A stretch of 64,000 nt of DNA from assembly GCA_034509735.1 (NCBI GenBank), contig JACGWO010000001.1:15888854-15952853 (forward strand), in the 5' to 3' direction. This document shows positions 44,123-57,562 of the stretch, one piece after another. Every line of letters starts with the position of its first letter. The first letter of the stretch is position 1. The DNA comes from Sesamum alatum. Taxonomy: Eukaryota; Streptophyta; Magnoliopsida; Lamiales; Pedaliaceae. Below the pieces are notes generated by a model that worked only from the letters and a program-made list of their open reading frames with translations, was not told where the DNA came from and searched no databases. A program made the position numbers and the translations under genes.

Positions 44123-46999
44123 AGGTATTATTGCCGGCACAAGTAAGGATGTTTTTGTTTCTTGGAGAGGCTAATTGTCTGAAGTGTTTTTGCTCCCTAT
44201 TAGGACCAACCACATGAATATCATTAGAGTGTGTTAGAATATTGGAAGGTAAAGATTTTGAGTTTGCAAAATTAATAATTCATTGAGCTGGACTATAGTA
44301 TGTAATATCCATTAATGATAATTGTGAATTACTTTTTTCCTTTATATTTTATTATATATCTTTAGTTGTCAATAAAAAATCTTATTGGTTAGAAAAAGTC
44401 ATCTATTTTATGTATATTAAATATTTTATTTGTGTTTATCCAGAAAATTTTATCTCTAAGATTATAATACTAATTTTGTTTGTATTTAAATATATTAAAT
44501 ATATTTATTGTATCTATCCAAAATCCTATTTCCAAAATTATAAAAGTAATTTAATTTGTATTTTTATCTTAAATAATTAATATTGAATGGCATATCGCTA
44601 CATTTAAGCCTAAATATCTAAACCGCTTAGCCTTAATATTAGGCTTTTCAAAATTTCATCACTGGTTTTGAAAATTTTGTTAGGTTTTGCCTTTGCTTCC
44701 TTTTCTCTTTCTCTCTTCTTTTTGGTTATAAGGTAATTAGTTTTTCTTTGATCAATAGCTATTGGCATGTGTGTATATTTTTACGTTCTCAAGCTTTTAA
44801 ACCAGGTAATATTTTGTTCTTCCCCATTTGTATTCATTTTGCAGCTTACTACTTTTATTTCATTCTTTTAACTATAAATTAATTAATTCTTTAATTATTG
44901 TTGAAAAATTATTTTTGATTGCATGTATTGAATGTTCCACTGGATTTTTTTTTATCAAGAATGATTGTTGGAACCACCGCCAAATATTTGTCAAATTTTC
45001 AAAAATAGTCAATTTGATGGTGGTCGCCTTTTAAATGTATGTATTCAATTAAATTATAAATCCTATTCCATCAATTTTTTTATATATCTATAGTTTTTGT
45101 TTAATTTTTCTTTTACTTCATTTCAAAGTTCTTATTTAATCAAAGTACATCACGTCACTTTCTAACGAACTTTATACGCTCTTATTTCAGTTTGGATTTT
45201 TTGGTAATCTTATCATAGTATATGTTGTTGAGTTTGAATTTTTCTTTTTCTTTCTTCTCTATTGGTTGATTGTGATGATCTTACATGGGGTTTTTTTTTT
45301 TCTAGAAAATAATTTTTGAATTTCATTATTTACATATTCATTTATATATTGCAGCCAATGTATCTGTCTCCAACTTTTAAGGTATTTTGTATTATATATA
45401 TAGTATATAATATTATTTAAATATATACTTATATTTTAAATTCGTGCATTTCAATAGAAAAATATTAAATTATAAATATCTTATTATTTAATTGTAATCA
45501 ACTGCTTATGATTATCCTTTTAAGAAATGAAAATATCTTATTTGGTAATTCAATAAAATTAAAGAAAAAAAAGGTTGACTAACATTAGTAGTAATTCACC
45601 TTTTTATATAAGGTTCGTAATTTACTCTAAAATATATATGAGCTATAAATTAGAAAATTCATTTTGAGTTTTCATGAGAATAGAACTTCATATTTTGTCC
45701 TCCAAAAATTACTATGGAGCATGGCTATCCTCCGGCCTCCAATTATAGTGTTATATTGTATTTAGGCTTTTGCAAAAATGTATGGTATATATTTATTAAA
45801 TTATTAGTTTTCTTGATGATTCATTTCTTTCTAATTATTTGTTTGCATGTAAAGATTTTCATTCTTTATGAACCTTCATGCATGTGAACATTTTTTCATT
45901 TTTTGATTAGACAATCACACAGTGATTATGTTCCTCATTTTTTTTTGTCATGTTAGTTTTATTACTTTTTCAATTTAATTTGTTTCTAACTTTTTGTTGA
46001 ACTTTATCATTTTATTTTATTTTATTTTATATCTTTTGCTATTTTCTCATTCATTCATCTTTCCTAATTTTTTTTTGGTTCAAGACGGAGGATGGGGATG
46101 GAATATTGAGTTTCTCTCTTTGCTTTATATATAATATCATATAATATTACTACATTCATAATATTTATAAATGATAATATAGTTTATACATTTTTGCACC
46201 ATTTACTAAGTGTTTGATAGCTATTGAAAGCAAACTCTCTAACTATTTACTTGCAGGAGAAAAATGGAAAAACTCATAAAATAAAATAAAAATCCAAGGT
46301 ATGTATATTTTGTTGCTTTTATGTTTTCATGAATTAATAAAATACATGATTTATGTTAATTATTATCTTTTTTTTTATATTCACTCCCATGATTAGTTGA
46401 TTATTTTAATGACAATTTTTTGGCAGAGAGATTGAATTTTGCATATACTTCTTTTTAGTAAGCATTTGTACTATTGTTGGGTTTTTTTATATTTTTTAAT
46501 TTTCAATAAATTATTTTATTTATTGAGTTCATTAATTATGTGATATATCATATATACATTTCTCTCCCCCCCCCCTTCCCCCTATGAGCAAGGTGTTTTT
46601 TAATTTTATGAATTCTAACAACGTTTTCACTTGCGAGCATAGACAAGTTAATTCATAAATTTGAGTGTGTCTTTTAAGTTTTATTTATTAAATTTTAATT
46701 TTATTTCTACTTTAAATATTTACTCCTTTGATTTTTTATACACCACTTTATTTTAAATATAACAATATCATTCATTAAATTTTTATTTTATTGTTTAATT
46801 TTTGTTATTCTTTTTTAGATTTTTTTTTTAATTTTTATTTTTCTACAAGAAGGAACATATTTATTTAGTGTTAAAGTTAAATATTACGTTTAACATTTAT
46901 TCATATCATTCTACTTAATCTGTCATATAATTTTTATTTTTGTTCAAATATTTACCCTTTTGTATATTTTTATCCACCAATTTATATATATATATATAT
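44123..46999. other. AT-rich DNA downstream of the WAT1-related gene
   Basis: The 3' untranslated region starts here, with AATAAA near 44372. No other gene is supported; open frames are short and of AT-rich composition. A C-run lies at 46567-46581. Confidence 0.6.
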
Positions 47000-47611
47000 G
47001 GGCAAATGTCATATTTGGTCCTTTAAGTTTTCTTTAAGAATCACTTTAGTCCCTTAAGTTTATTTTTTGACATTAGCATCCCTAAATTTTGGTTTTTGTC
47101 CCAATTTGGTCCCTCTGACCATTTTCTGGCGAAAATGTGGCCGGATTTTGACTTTTTAGAGGGTAAAATGGTCAAATTAAGTTTGACTTTCTCACTTTAG
47201 TCCCTTAAGTTTGTAAAATTGTCTAAATAGTCCTTTTTTTTAGCCAAGAAACCATTTTTTAAACTTTTTATATGCTGAAAATAATTTAATTATATTGTGT
47301 GAATAATTAAAATTTTGAAATCTTGTAAACATAATAATAATAATAATAATATATTGCGTAACTTAAAACAAAATAATCTCTTTTTTTTTTAAATTTTCTA
47401 AATTTACAATAAAAATTAAAATTATGAATAAATTTTACAGAACTTATATAATCTGAAAATATAATAAAAAAATTAAGTTAGTAATTTTTAATCTTAGGAC
47501 TTAAAGATAAGTCTAAGAACATAAATTTTAACAATGTTATGAAATGTTAACATTTGAGGTTTTGAACAAGAAGTTGGTGGGATGTACTTGTATAACTAGA
47601 TTATTTAGTGG

Positions 47612-47648
<37 letters not shown>

Positions 47649-48338
47649 CATTTCAAGAGATTCTTGTAGATATTTTTCTATAAAATGTAACTATATATTA
47701 TTAAAAACCTCTTAAGATAAATTATATATGTATGAAGTCTATCAAAAAATCTAATTTAAAAGTATATTCCACCAACTTTCTATTCTAAACTCTAATCATT
47801 CAATAAATATTTTTAAAGTTTAACTTTTCTAAACTTCTTTCTAACACTTAAGATAAGAAGAAAAAAAAATTGACATAGATTTTTTATTATATTTTTCAAT
47901 TAGATAAGTTTTGTAAAATTAATTCATAATTTTGATTTTTTTAACTACTGAAAATGAGAAGAAAAAAAAAGAGACTGCTTATTTTAAATTAAGCAATATG
48001 TTATTATTATGTTCACAAGAGTTCAAAGTTTTGATTATTCACATAAGATAATTACACCATATTAAATATACAAAAATATAAAAGAGTTGTTTTTTCACTT
48101 AAAAAATGACTAATTTGATAATTTTTATAAACTTAGGGGACTAAAGTGAAAATCAAACTTAGATTGACCATTTTACCCTCTAAAAAATCAAAATCCGGTC
48201 ACATTCTCGCCGGAAAATAGTCAGAGGGACAAATTGAGACAAAAACTAAAGTTTAAGAATGCTAAAGTCAAGAAATGAACTTGAAGGACTAAAGTGATTC
48301 TAAACAAAAACTTAAGGGACCAAATATAATATTTACCC
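47000..48338. mobile_element. Mutator-type MITE with long TIRs
   Basis: The ends are inverted copies over about 230 bp (47000-47230 and 48110-48338). They start GGGCAAATG/GGGTAAATA and continue through TTTGGTCC, TTTAGTCC, GGTCCCTCTGACC and CCGGATTTTGA. TATATATAT flanks both sides, consistent with a 9-bp target duplication but in simple-sequence DNA. The interior is AT-rich without a gene and contains a TA microsatellite near 47616-47645. Confidence 0.78.
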
Positions 48339-50388
48339 TATATATATATATTATATTTTCATCCATTAAATTTTTATTTTATAGTTTAATTTTGTTGTTC
48401 TTTTTCAAAAAAAAAAATTATTTTTTTGTTTTTCAGCAACATATTTATTTAGTGTTAATAGGAACATATTTCGTTTAACATTATTTGTATAATTCTACTT
48501 AGTCTGGCATTTAGTGTTTATTTTTTGTTTAAGTATTTATCATATTGTACCTTTTTATCCACCAGTGTTTTTATATATATTAGAGTTTCATCTATTAAAT
48601 TTTTGGTTTATAGTTTAATTTTGTTATTCTTTTTCAAATTTTCTTTTTTTTAATATATTATAGTTTCATCCATAAAATTTCGTTTTTATAGTTAATTTTT
48701 TTTTGTTCTTTTTCAGATTTTAAAGTTTTTGTCCGTTAATGGTGTTTTACAAGATGTAAAGAACCACCAGATTTTATTTTTTATATAATTGATTTCTCGA
48801 ACTATCTAAATATGTTACTACTAAATCTATGATCATATGTTTACATTTACATGTAAATATATATTTTCACGTGCATGTAATTAAGACTATTTTTCTGAAT
48901 AAGTCCACATACTGTTGTTTGAATTTTATTTTTTCCTCTTTTGTATATTTTAATTTAAAAATTTTGTAGACATGTTAAATTAATAATAAATAGAGAGGTT
49001 AATTAAATTTTTTTTAATATATCTTGAGTATTATTTTCATTTTTTATTTTGTGGTTTTACTTAAAATTTAAAAGCTTAAAAAATATACAATACTTTCTGT
49101 TGTTTTTGCCTTTTGTATTCTTTTAATTATTTAATTATTATTTTTTGCTTAAGTAACATGATAAGAGGATGGTAGCAACTTATCAAGTTTTAAGTTGAAT
49201 TTCATTCATTTGATAAACAAGAAAATGTTATTTTGTGATTCACATTTTTTTTTACAAGGAAAAAAATATAAGTTACATATTAGTAAGTAATTATATTTAA
49301 ATTTCTAAGTTCACTTTAAAAGATTAGCTATAAAATAATTAACTTGAGTTTTCATGGAAATAAGGTTTCATATTTTATCTTTCAAAAGATCACTATAAGC
49401 CATAATGTTCTCTATTTATATTTTACATGTTATATTGCTCCCAAAATTCTCAAAACTTGAATAGAGAACAAATATGATTTGCAAGTTGCTATTAGTCTAC
49501 ATCATATCAATATGCTCCATTTTTTTTCTTTATTATTAAAGGCAAAGCTATTATGACTTATACATTCCAATCTATTTTTTATTTTAAGCTTCTGCATGCT
49601 TTATCTTTTTCATTATTATAGCTCTTCTTTTAATGTGTTTTCTTTTCTCTTGCCATAATAAAAATTTATTGTTTTAATTGTTGGTTTATTATTTTGCACA
49701 TTAAATTTTCATCTATTAAGATTTCTTTGCATCGATGAAAGAATTTTATTCTTTCATGGTCGATAATAATGTTGCTAGAGTTTTGTTTTAATTGAACTTA
49801 GATATTCCATTTTTATTTGTTCTTATTTTACTTTGTTATACATGACCATTTACTCCTTGTCTTCTTTTGTTCAAATTGATGTAATGATAATTGAGATTTT
49901 GAAATTATTTTAAATTGAATTTTTTTTTATCGCCCATCTTTCTTTATTTCTTTCTCTTTTTTTTCCTTTTAACTTTGTTTCTTATAACTCATTACAAGTA
50001 AGTTTTTATTCTTACTTAATATTTTATTTATTTTTAAATAAGTATTATCATTTTAAATTTATGTACATGTATAGAGTTAAATTCTTTACTTTTTATTTTT
50101 TATGTAGGATTGGCTATAGTAAAAGATGATCTACATATTTAACAGAATGTCCTAATTGTCGAAAGTAATCGTCATATAAATACAAATTTAGATAAGTAGA
50201 AATATATATCGTACATGTGGGAAGATATCATTCCAATATATATAATAACCAAAATAGATTTAAAAAAATCAAAACTATTATGTCTTACCTATATTTAGAA
50301 ATGAAATTTATTTTGACGTAAAAGATCCATTTATAGTGAAATATATTATAAAAATTATTCTATTTTAAAAAGGAAAAATTATATAATT
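48339..50388. other. AT-rich DNA with a dispersed repeat
   Basis: No gene. A sentence-like unit (TTTCATCCATTAAATTTTT, then TATAGTTTAATTTTGTT and TTCTTTTTC) recurs near 46770, 48356, 48588 and 48665. Confidence 0.5.
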
Positions 50389-50413
50389 GTGCATAGAACG
50401 GGTTTTACGCTAG
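50389..50413 (+). repeat. Possible Helitron 3' end
   Basis: The end reads GTGCATAGAACGGGTTTTACG then CTAG followed by T, resembling the CTRR-T ends of plant non-autonomous Helitrons. The stem is poor, and no 5' TC end was located. Confidence 0.3.
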
Positions 50414-50545
50414 TATATATATATTCCATATGTATAAAATATATATAATTGTATATTGTAATGAAATATTTTATACAAGTAATAAAAATTTGCGCTGTAA
50501 CTTTTTTTGAAACTATAGATTGTGTCTTTAAGCATTCTTAAAAAG

Positions 50546-51015
50546 CTTAATTACATTTTTAATTCTATAATCATAATTATTTGACACTTTAGTTCTGTAA
50601 TTTGTTAGGTTATAAAATGGTTTTTCACCTTTTTTTTAATTTCAGGGTTTAAGAACAAAATTGGTTGAAATTTTCTAAGTTGGCCCGAAATTGGCATATA
50701 CCGATTAAAAAATGGGGAAACACATCTTTGTTGGCTAATTTTTTGCTGACATGGAAAGCAGGCATGATGTCGCAAATTATGCCACATTTTTTTTTTTTCA
50801 TATTTTTTGGCATCAGCCATCACTTATCATGTCATCGTATTCAACCAATAAGATGTGTTACCCTTTTAAAATCAGCACATAACTGATACATGTCATTTTC
50901 CAACCAAATTTGTCCTAAAATTGTAAAAATAAAAAAAGTGAATTTACATGTCTAACAAGTTACAAAACTAAAATACCAGAAAAATATGATTACAAGATTA
51001 AATATGCATTTAATC
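50546..51015. mobile_element. Short MITE with about 70-bp inverted ends
   Basis: The left TTAATTACATTTTTAATTC...TTTAGTTCTGTAATTTGTTAG pairs inversely with the right CTAACAAGTTACAAAACTAAA...GATTAAATATGCATTTAA. There is no coding sequence. Superfamily is uncertain; no clear target duplication. Confidence 0.6.
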
Positions 51016-51443
51016 TCTTTCAAAATTCACTGAATTATAAACAGCTGAAAATAGTTGAAGAACAAACAACAATTTTTATTATTAGGCTGCGATCTTATAA
51101 GTCTCTATTTCAAAAGGAGTTTGAACTTGGATTCAAGCAATTCCGAGGTGCATTCTAGCATGTTGAACCACGCTTCTATACCTTCTCCGTCTTTGTCACT
51201 CATCAGTATTGTATAATTATTGGAGAAAAAAATTGAATTATCATTCTAGTTAATTAGTGACGCATAACACAAATATATTGACAATAATTACTTATTTTTG
51301 TCATTAGATTGTCTCTGTACATGTGTGACTAATTAGTTTTAGTAACAACTTAATGCATAATATTATATCACTACTTATTCTTACTAATTATAATTTTCAC
51401 AAACTAATTATCACTTTTAATACTTTGCAATTATTATTGTGAT

Positions 51444-52218
51444 CAATGTTTTAAAATTCCGACCGATGATCGAACCAAAAAATTGAGTGGGTCAAGGGTC
51501 ACTGGTTCAACCGTTGGGTAAATCATAGTCGAACAAATTATGTCATAATAAATATTATTATATAAAACTATATTAAAATAATAAAATTACAAAAATATAA
51601 ATAATTATTTTTTTAAGTTTATATAGGAATTAAAAGTATCCCAAAATTTGATAGTATAATAAGTATATTAAAGATTTAGGCAAAGAATAAAAATAGAAGA
51701 ATTGCGTAAAAAACAAAAATAATGAACTATTTATCAATATAATTAAGTTATAACTAATTTTATTGCCAACAAATAGTTAGCATCCCCCATTTTTAAAATA
51801 ATATAAAAATATTATTCTATTAATTATTTAATTAGAAACTTAAGTAATCATAGAAGATACAAATTTAATTAGATTACGGACTTAATGAGTTTTTTTATTT
51901 ATAAATATATAATTCAAATAATTATTAAAATGTACATGTTGCTTTATTGGTTTTTTTTTCAATTTTCTATGAAATGTCATAGTTCAATTTCAAACTGTAT
52001 CAATTTTAAAAAATTTTAAAAAAAATCATGAACCGGTTCACTTGATTCAGGACCGGGTCAACCAGGTCACCAGTTCAACCGCCAGTTCGAATGGCTTTCA
52101 GAAAATAGAACGGTTTTGAGGCTGATCCAATTTTATGGGTTGGACCATACCGTTTTAAGGACTGGGTCACTGTTTTACAGATTCGACCGATCGATCCGGA
52201 CTCGATTTTAAAACACTG
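51444..52218. mobile_element. MITE with CA(A/G)TGTTTTAAAA ends
   Basis: The left CAATGTTTTAAAATTCCGACCG and the inverse of the right (CAGTGTTTTAAAATCGAGTCCGG) match at the ends. Both arms hold 'GGTTCAACCG'-type phrases. It fits hAT-like MITEs common in plants. The flanking 8 bp (ATTGTGAT and ATTGCAAC) match only partly. Confidence 0.6.
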
Positions 52219-53980
52219 ATTGCAACTAATAGAAATCTTGTCACTAATATATAATTAATGACAATATCAAGATTGTCACTTAAAATTATTTGCCTTTAAT
52301 TTTTTATATTTTTGTAATGGTTGTAGTAATTCATGACACATTTGGAATGACAATTTTGTACATAATTTGTTCATCACTAATTACTACTAGAGAGCCAAAA
52401 TTGTACATTGGTCCCATAAGATATTAGGTTATTTCAATTTTAATCTCATGCTTTACAATATTTTATTTATGACCCTAGCTAGGTCATATAAGAAGTTGTA
52501 TCATTCGTCAAAAAATTATATCAAAATTTAGTCATATTTTCACAACTCAAGTGATCTTCATATGACCGTTAGCTAGTAACTTTGGGATGGAAAGTCGTTA
52601 CATCACTTTTAAATTCATGCTGTAAAAGACAAACCAATATTTGCATAATAGAAAAGTTAAAAAGAAAAAATAAAAGGAAGAAGAAGAAAAAAAATCTAAG
52701 CCTTAAATCATCTACTAATTATCCTAAAAAATCTCTCCAAATCCACCAAATTTTTTTTGTGTAAAATACTTGAAAGGCAATGATTTGGAGAGATTCAGTA
52801 GGTGTTGTAATTCTACTGCAATAATATGTGTTGTTAGATTTAATTTATGGGATATTATTGATCAAGGTATGATTGTTATAAGTGTCTTTGTTAGATGTTG
52901 ATAGTCGACATGACTGTTTATAATCGATTTATTTCAATTAATAGTAATTCATCGCTTTCACTTCAACAAAAAAAAAAAAAAAAAAGGTGTTATTCGACAT
53001 TCAAGTTGTGACTGAACAAATATTTCTTCTTTTAAAATTAATCTTCAAAGTCAAGGAAGGGAATTATCTGTACAAGTTTGAGTTCCACTGTACATGTGGG
53101 TATCTGTGTCATTTTATATAAGTTTATTATAATTTATTTTTATTATTTTTTATATAAATGTATTGATTAGCACAATAAATTACCCAATTTATTGAAATAA
53201 TGATGTAATCATATAATTATCGCAAAAACCAAGTGCGGACTTATAACGGGATAATTTAGTTAATTAGAATGTTGAATCAATCATACATAGGAAAGCTCTG
53301 AAGATTATTTTTCTAAGTATTTCGTGTTACAATTATTTCATATTATCTTCAAAATAATTTTTGAATTTGTTTGAAAGATAGTTTAAGTGGAGAACTAAAA
53401 TTGGGCGGAGCAAAACAAAGCCCAAATATCTTCAGCCTGCTATTTTAATTTTCTCATGGCCAACATTTATATCAAGAAATCCCTTTTTCAATTAGTTTAT
53501 CTTTGCCCGAGGGGTTATCTTCGACGTAAATTTATTTATTTATTAAATATATATATATATATAATATATAAATATATCGTAAAAACGAAAATTAAGTAAG
53601 ACTCAAAGTCTACTCGATATTTTAGGTATAATTTGAGTAAAATTCGATGGATATTCTATTCGATAAAATACAGATAGTTCTTAAATACGGATTTAAATAT
53701 AATGATACTCGGCCAATGACGATCCTGACCACAACCCAATCCAATTAAATTCATGAGACCAGGGTTACCCCTAACAAAATTAGGAGTACACAATTATCCT
53801 TTGAAAACGTATCAATAAAAACTAATCAGAAACGTCTATTCGATGTGTGTGCAAATACAATAATATTTTTATTAAGTTAATAATTTATTATCAAAATGCA
53901 ATTGAGTAAAATAAAATAAAAAAAAATAAATGAATGAAAGAAAATTCATAAATAAAGAAATAGGAATTAGTGGAATAATA
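52219..53980. other. AT-rich intergenic DNA
   Basis: No gene is seen. A-rich runs lie near 52968-52986, and a TA-rich stretch near 53547-53575. Confidence 0.55.
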
Positions 53981-53995
53981 AATGGGGTGGAATAG
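53981..53995. repeat. LINE target duplication, left copy
   Basis: AATGGGGTGGAATAG; the right copy at 55744-55758 differs by one base. Confidence 0.75.
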
Positions 53996-55743
53996 GTTTT
54001 TTTTTTTTTTTTTTTTTTGATATGGTTTCATGCATTGCTCAAAAGGAATCAGTCCGGGGGTTCTTGTCCCCTATCACAGAACACATCATTTTGGATCAGG
54101 GGAGGTGGAACTGGGTCATCCCAATTAGCCTCATGTGCCCACTTAGCTACACCATAGGCACAACTATTATACAACCTTGGTATTTTTCGAAACGACCAAT
54201 TTGCATGTAATGTCCAGATTCTCTTAATCTCCAAAACATCAAGTGTAGCAGCCCAGTCCACTTCTTCTTCTCGATTCGTAATCCACTTGATGGCATTAGC
54301 GGAATCCAATTCAAAAATGTTGTGTTCAATTTGAAGTTCATATATCCTCATGATAGCCATTCGGATAGCTCGTACCTCAGTGGCTCGTCATATGTAAAGA
54401 TTTCGCCAGCTTCAAGGAGGAAGATATCACCTTCATGGTTACGCCCGATAGCAGCAGTAAATGACTTTCCATCTAAAAAAGTTGCATCCGTATTAACTAC
54501 ACTCCAGCCAACCGATAGGGGGTGCCAATTGCAGTGGTTGACTTGGTGAGCTGCTTTCAAACTTCTCACCGAACAGTGTTCCTCCACTTTTTTTAGGATG
54601 GTTTTTGCCGCTTCCATGGGTGAGGGGGCCTGTTTTCCATGTGTCCTCTCGTTACAGGCTCTCCAAATGGTCTTAAGGGTGCATGTGACGATAAAGTTGT
54701 GCTGCTCCTCTTGGTTCGAGAAAGGTCCTGGGTTTGTCCTCGAAATATGTATGAACCACTCTCTAATCGACAAGTGTGCCCAACGATGAAGTCTCACTTG
54801 CCACTTAGAGAGCCTCCATATTTGTGCCGCAAAGGGGCATCTCAAGAACAGGTGGCCAGCGTCCTCCTTCTGCATGTCACAAAGCGGGCAATTAGTATCC
54901 TCACACGAGAAGATTTGAGCTAACTTACCTCGAGTTGGAAGGCAATCAAACAGAACTCTCCACGCAAAGATCTTTAGTCTATTGTGCAGCCGGAGTTTCC
55001 AAATTTTCCTTTCGATGACCTTGTCCACAGGGTCCATTGGTTCAATTTGTTTCGAGAGTGTGAGGTAGGCTGATTTGGTGGAGAATTACCCTGTCTTGGA
55101 GGGAGCCCAGAAAGGCCTCGGGGGTTCCAGTGAGTTTGCAATCTGTATTTTCTTGATTTCATGGACAACTGCAGGATCAAACATCTGAAGGAGTAGTTCA
55201 ACATTTCACTGGTTAGTGTGCTCATCAATGAGGTCCTTGAGATATGTTGGCCATGTCGGATTAATGTCGTCCGGTGGTGGTGGGGTATGGTCTTGGATGG
55301 ATGGGATCCAAGGATCGTTCCAAATCTTGAGAGGGGGCTACGATGTCACTGTGAAGCATGCACCTTCCCTAATAAGTTTCAAACAATTTACAACGTCTTG
55401 CCAAATCTAGGATGCCCTTTGGACCTGTACAACAGAGAGGGGATTAGACTCAAAACGTGAGTATTTAGCAATTAACAGCTTACACCAGAGTTTTATCTTT
55501 TCTCTAAGCCACATTCCAAGCAATCTTTAAGACGAGGGCCACGTTGAAATCCACAAATTTCCGGATTCCAAGTCCACCTTCAGCTTCGGTAGGCAAATAG
55601 CACTCCATGGCCTCAATGCAAGCATTCTATTGTTTCCTTGTGATGCGTCCATTTGCCACCAGAAATGCCGTGCAATCGAGTCCATTTTGTTGCAGATCTT
55701 TTTTGAAAGAAGGAACGTAGACATTTGGTACACCGGGAACAAC
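53996..55743 (-). mobile_element. 5'-truncated LINE (non-LTR retrotransposon)
   Basis: A T-run at 53997-54018 is the poly(A) tail read on -. At the other end only the last part of ORF2 is present. A 15-bp target duplication with one mismatch flanks it. Truncation at the 5' side is normal for LINE insertion. Confidence 0.82.
54049..55743 (-). pseudogene. LINE ORF2 C-terminal part: RT end, zf-RVT, RNase H-like
   Basis: The 5'-most piece (55743-55527) is the RT thumb region (YQMSTFLLSKKICNKMD, RHFWWQ). The open frame at 55037-54348 has a zf-RVT domain (DCLPTRGKL, CPLCDMQKEDAGHLFLRCPFA), then the start of an RNase H-like domain (NTDATFLDGKS). This continues in another frame at 54360-54049 (HNIFELDSANAIKWI). 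Several frame changes and the missing N terminus make it dead. Confidence 0.8.
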
Positions 55744-55758
55744 AATGGGGTGGAGTAG

Positions 55759-56555
55759 TTATTCGAACATGGAAAGTAAAAAACTAAAATAAATAAATAA
55801 ATCTAAAATTAAAATTAAAATTGGCAGACCAAAAATTGGGAAACACCAAAAAATGTGCTCTCCCTTAATAATAAGGTATAGATAATAAGATATAAATATA
55901 TAGAGTTAAATACAATATTTTTTCCTATGAAAATATTAATAGGTAAAGAATACCCTTCAATAGAAGTAAAGGCAACGCGATCTCTGAATTGCTAAAAGAA
56001 ATGGCAACTGATCCTGTAATGGGGATAAAAATTAACTTCTTTTTTAAAACTTAATCACTTTTTCATTACGACAAGCTCCCATGAGATTTAAAAATTCATA
56101 AATATTATCTCGTTGTTTAAGAAATTATCAATACCTCATCGATTTTAGTAGACTCCCAACAACTAGCTTAATTTGTTAGTCCCATTATGTTTCTATCCAT
56201 TTAAAAAATTATAATGTTACTTATTTTTTAGAATTATCTGAAATTTTTTATGAACTAAATGGATAATTTTTCGAGTTTATCCATACACCTTAATTTTTCA
56301 CAAAATTTTAATTTTAAAAATAATACAATCAAGTAAAATTGATAATTACATATCTCTATACTAGAATTATTTCATTCCATCAAACATTATGGGATAACAA
56401 TAATTTACCAAACAATGGGCACCAGAGAGAAGGAAAGGAGGGGGGGGGGTTCAAAGTAGTTTAGTTAAAGGGTAAATTCCATAACACTCCCTGTGTTTTC
56501 ATACAATAGCTAAAAATTCTCTGTGTTAATTTTATAGGTAAAAAATCTTTGTGTT
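55759..56555. other. AT-rich intergenic DNA
   Basis: No gene is seen. A G-run lies at 56440-56449. The stretch 56470-56550 (ACACTCCCTGTGTTTTCA, repeated CTGTGTTAATTTTATAGGTAAAAA-like phrase) resembles the end of another repeat. Confidence 0.5.
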
Positions 56556-57492
56556 TGTAGACAAATAAATTTTGCACCCAATCAAATGACGACAAGTGAA
56601 AAATATATATTATTTATCAATTATATTCTATTTTTCTATTTATATTTTGGAATTTACTAAATTAATTTTAAATATAAATAGTTAAATTAATTGTTATTTT
56701 AATATATATTTCGTCATTAAATCAACGGTCGACACGTGTCAAATTGAGGTGTTCCGGCCAATCAAATCAAGACAAATATTTTTCATATTATCTCTTTTAA
56801 AAAATACAAAAATCAAAGAGATAATATTGAAATTGACCAATCATGTCTTCCCAAATATTTAATGTATTTATCTCTTTAAATTAAAATAAAGAGATAATAC
56901 AAAATAAGTGTTCAAGTTCACCACAACTCTACCTCTTTGAGATCTATATAAAGGGGTCCTGGGAACTCATTCAAAACACACACACAGACACACACAAGCA
57001 AGAGAGCATTCAAGAAGTCCCAAAATCCTCTCAAGCACAAATCAAGGAAAATCCACGGCGTTCTAGGCAAGATTCAGGGCGCTCGTCGAGAAAATCATCC
57101 AAAGTCAGCGTTTGATTCGACAAGAAGTCCAAAGACCGGCGAATTAACGTTATCAAGATAGAAGTCCACCTTGGCGGAATATCAAAGTCTTAAATCCACC
57201 AAGAAATATCTCAAATTCAAGTCGAATATCTTCAAGTTCATAGCATTTGATCCGGGAACAAGTCAACGACCCCCGAATTAACGTTATTTAAAGTCAAAGT
57301 CAACATCAAAGGAGATCAAACGTCGAGTTTCACCTCCGAAGTTACCGAAGTCAAAGATCACGTTTTTTAAGAGAAGAATCAGAGATTTTCAAGTAGAGAT
57401 TTCGCACCCACAAAATACTCAATTCAATTCAAGAATTTATTTGTAATATTTTCGTATTTCGTTAAATTCAGGAACACAAAAATTTATTTACA
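56556..57492 (+). repeat. 5' LTR of element C
   Basis: It starts TGTAGACAAATAAATTTTGC and ends TTACA, about 937 bp. TATA box CTATATAAA at 56944-56952. U5 (57000-57490) matches the inverse of 17245-17800. The U3 parts of the two are more diverged. Confidence 0.8.
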
Positions 57493-57497
57493 AATTT

Positions 57498-57516
57498 TGG
57501 CACGCCCAGTGGGACC
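57498..57516 (+). promoter_or_regulatory. Primer binding site of element C
   Basis: TGGCACGCCCAGTGGGACC follows the LTR end by five bases. It agrees with the site at 17221-17238 on - except at one position. Confidence 0.75.
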
Positions 57517-57562
57517 GCTCTACCTCTCATCTCTTCCCTTCAACAAAGTCTGAAGTATTTCA

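Noticed and set aside
44828..45034. Short AT-rich open frames between the WAT1-related gene and the LINE
   Set aside because: Phe/Leu/Ile-rich translations expected from poly-T/A DNA; no splice partners, no domains.
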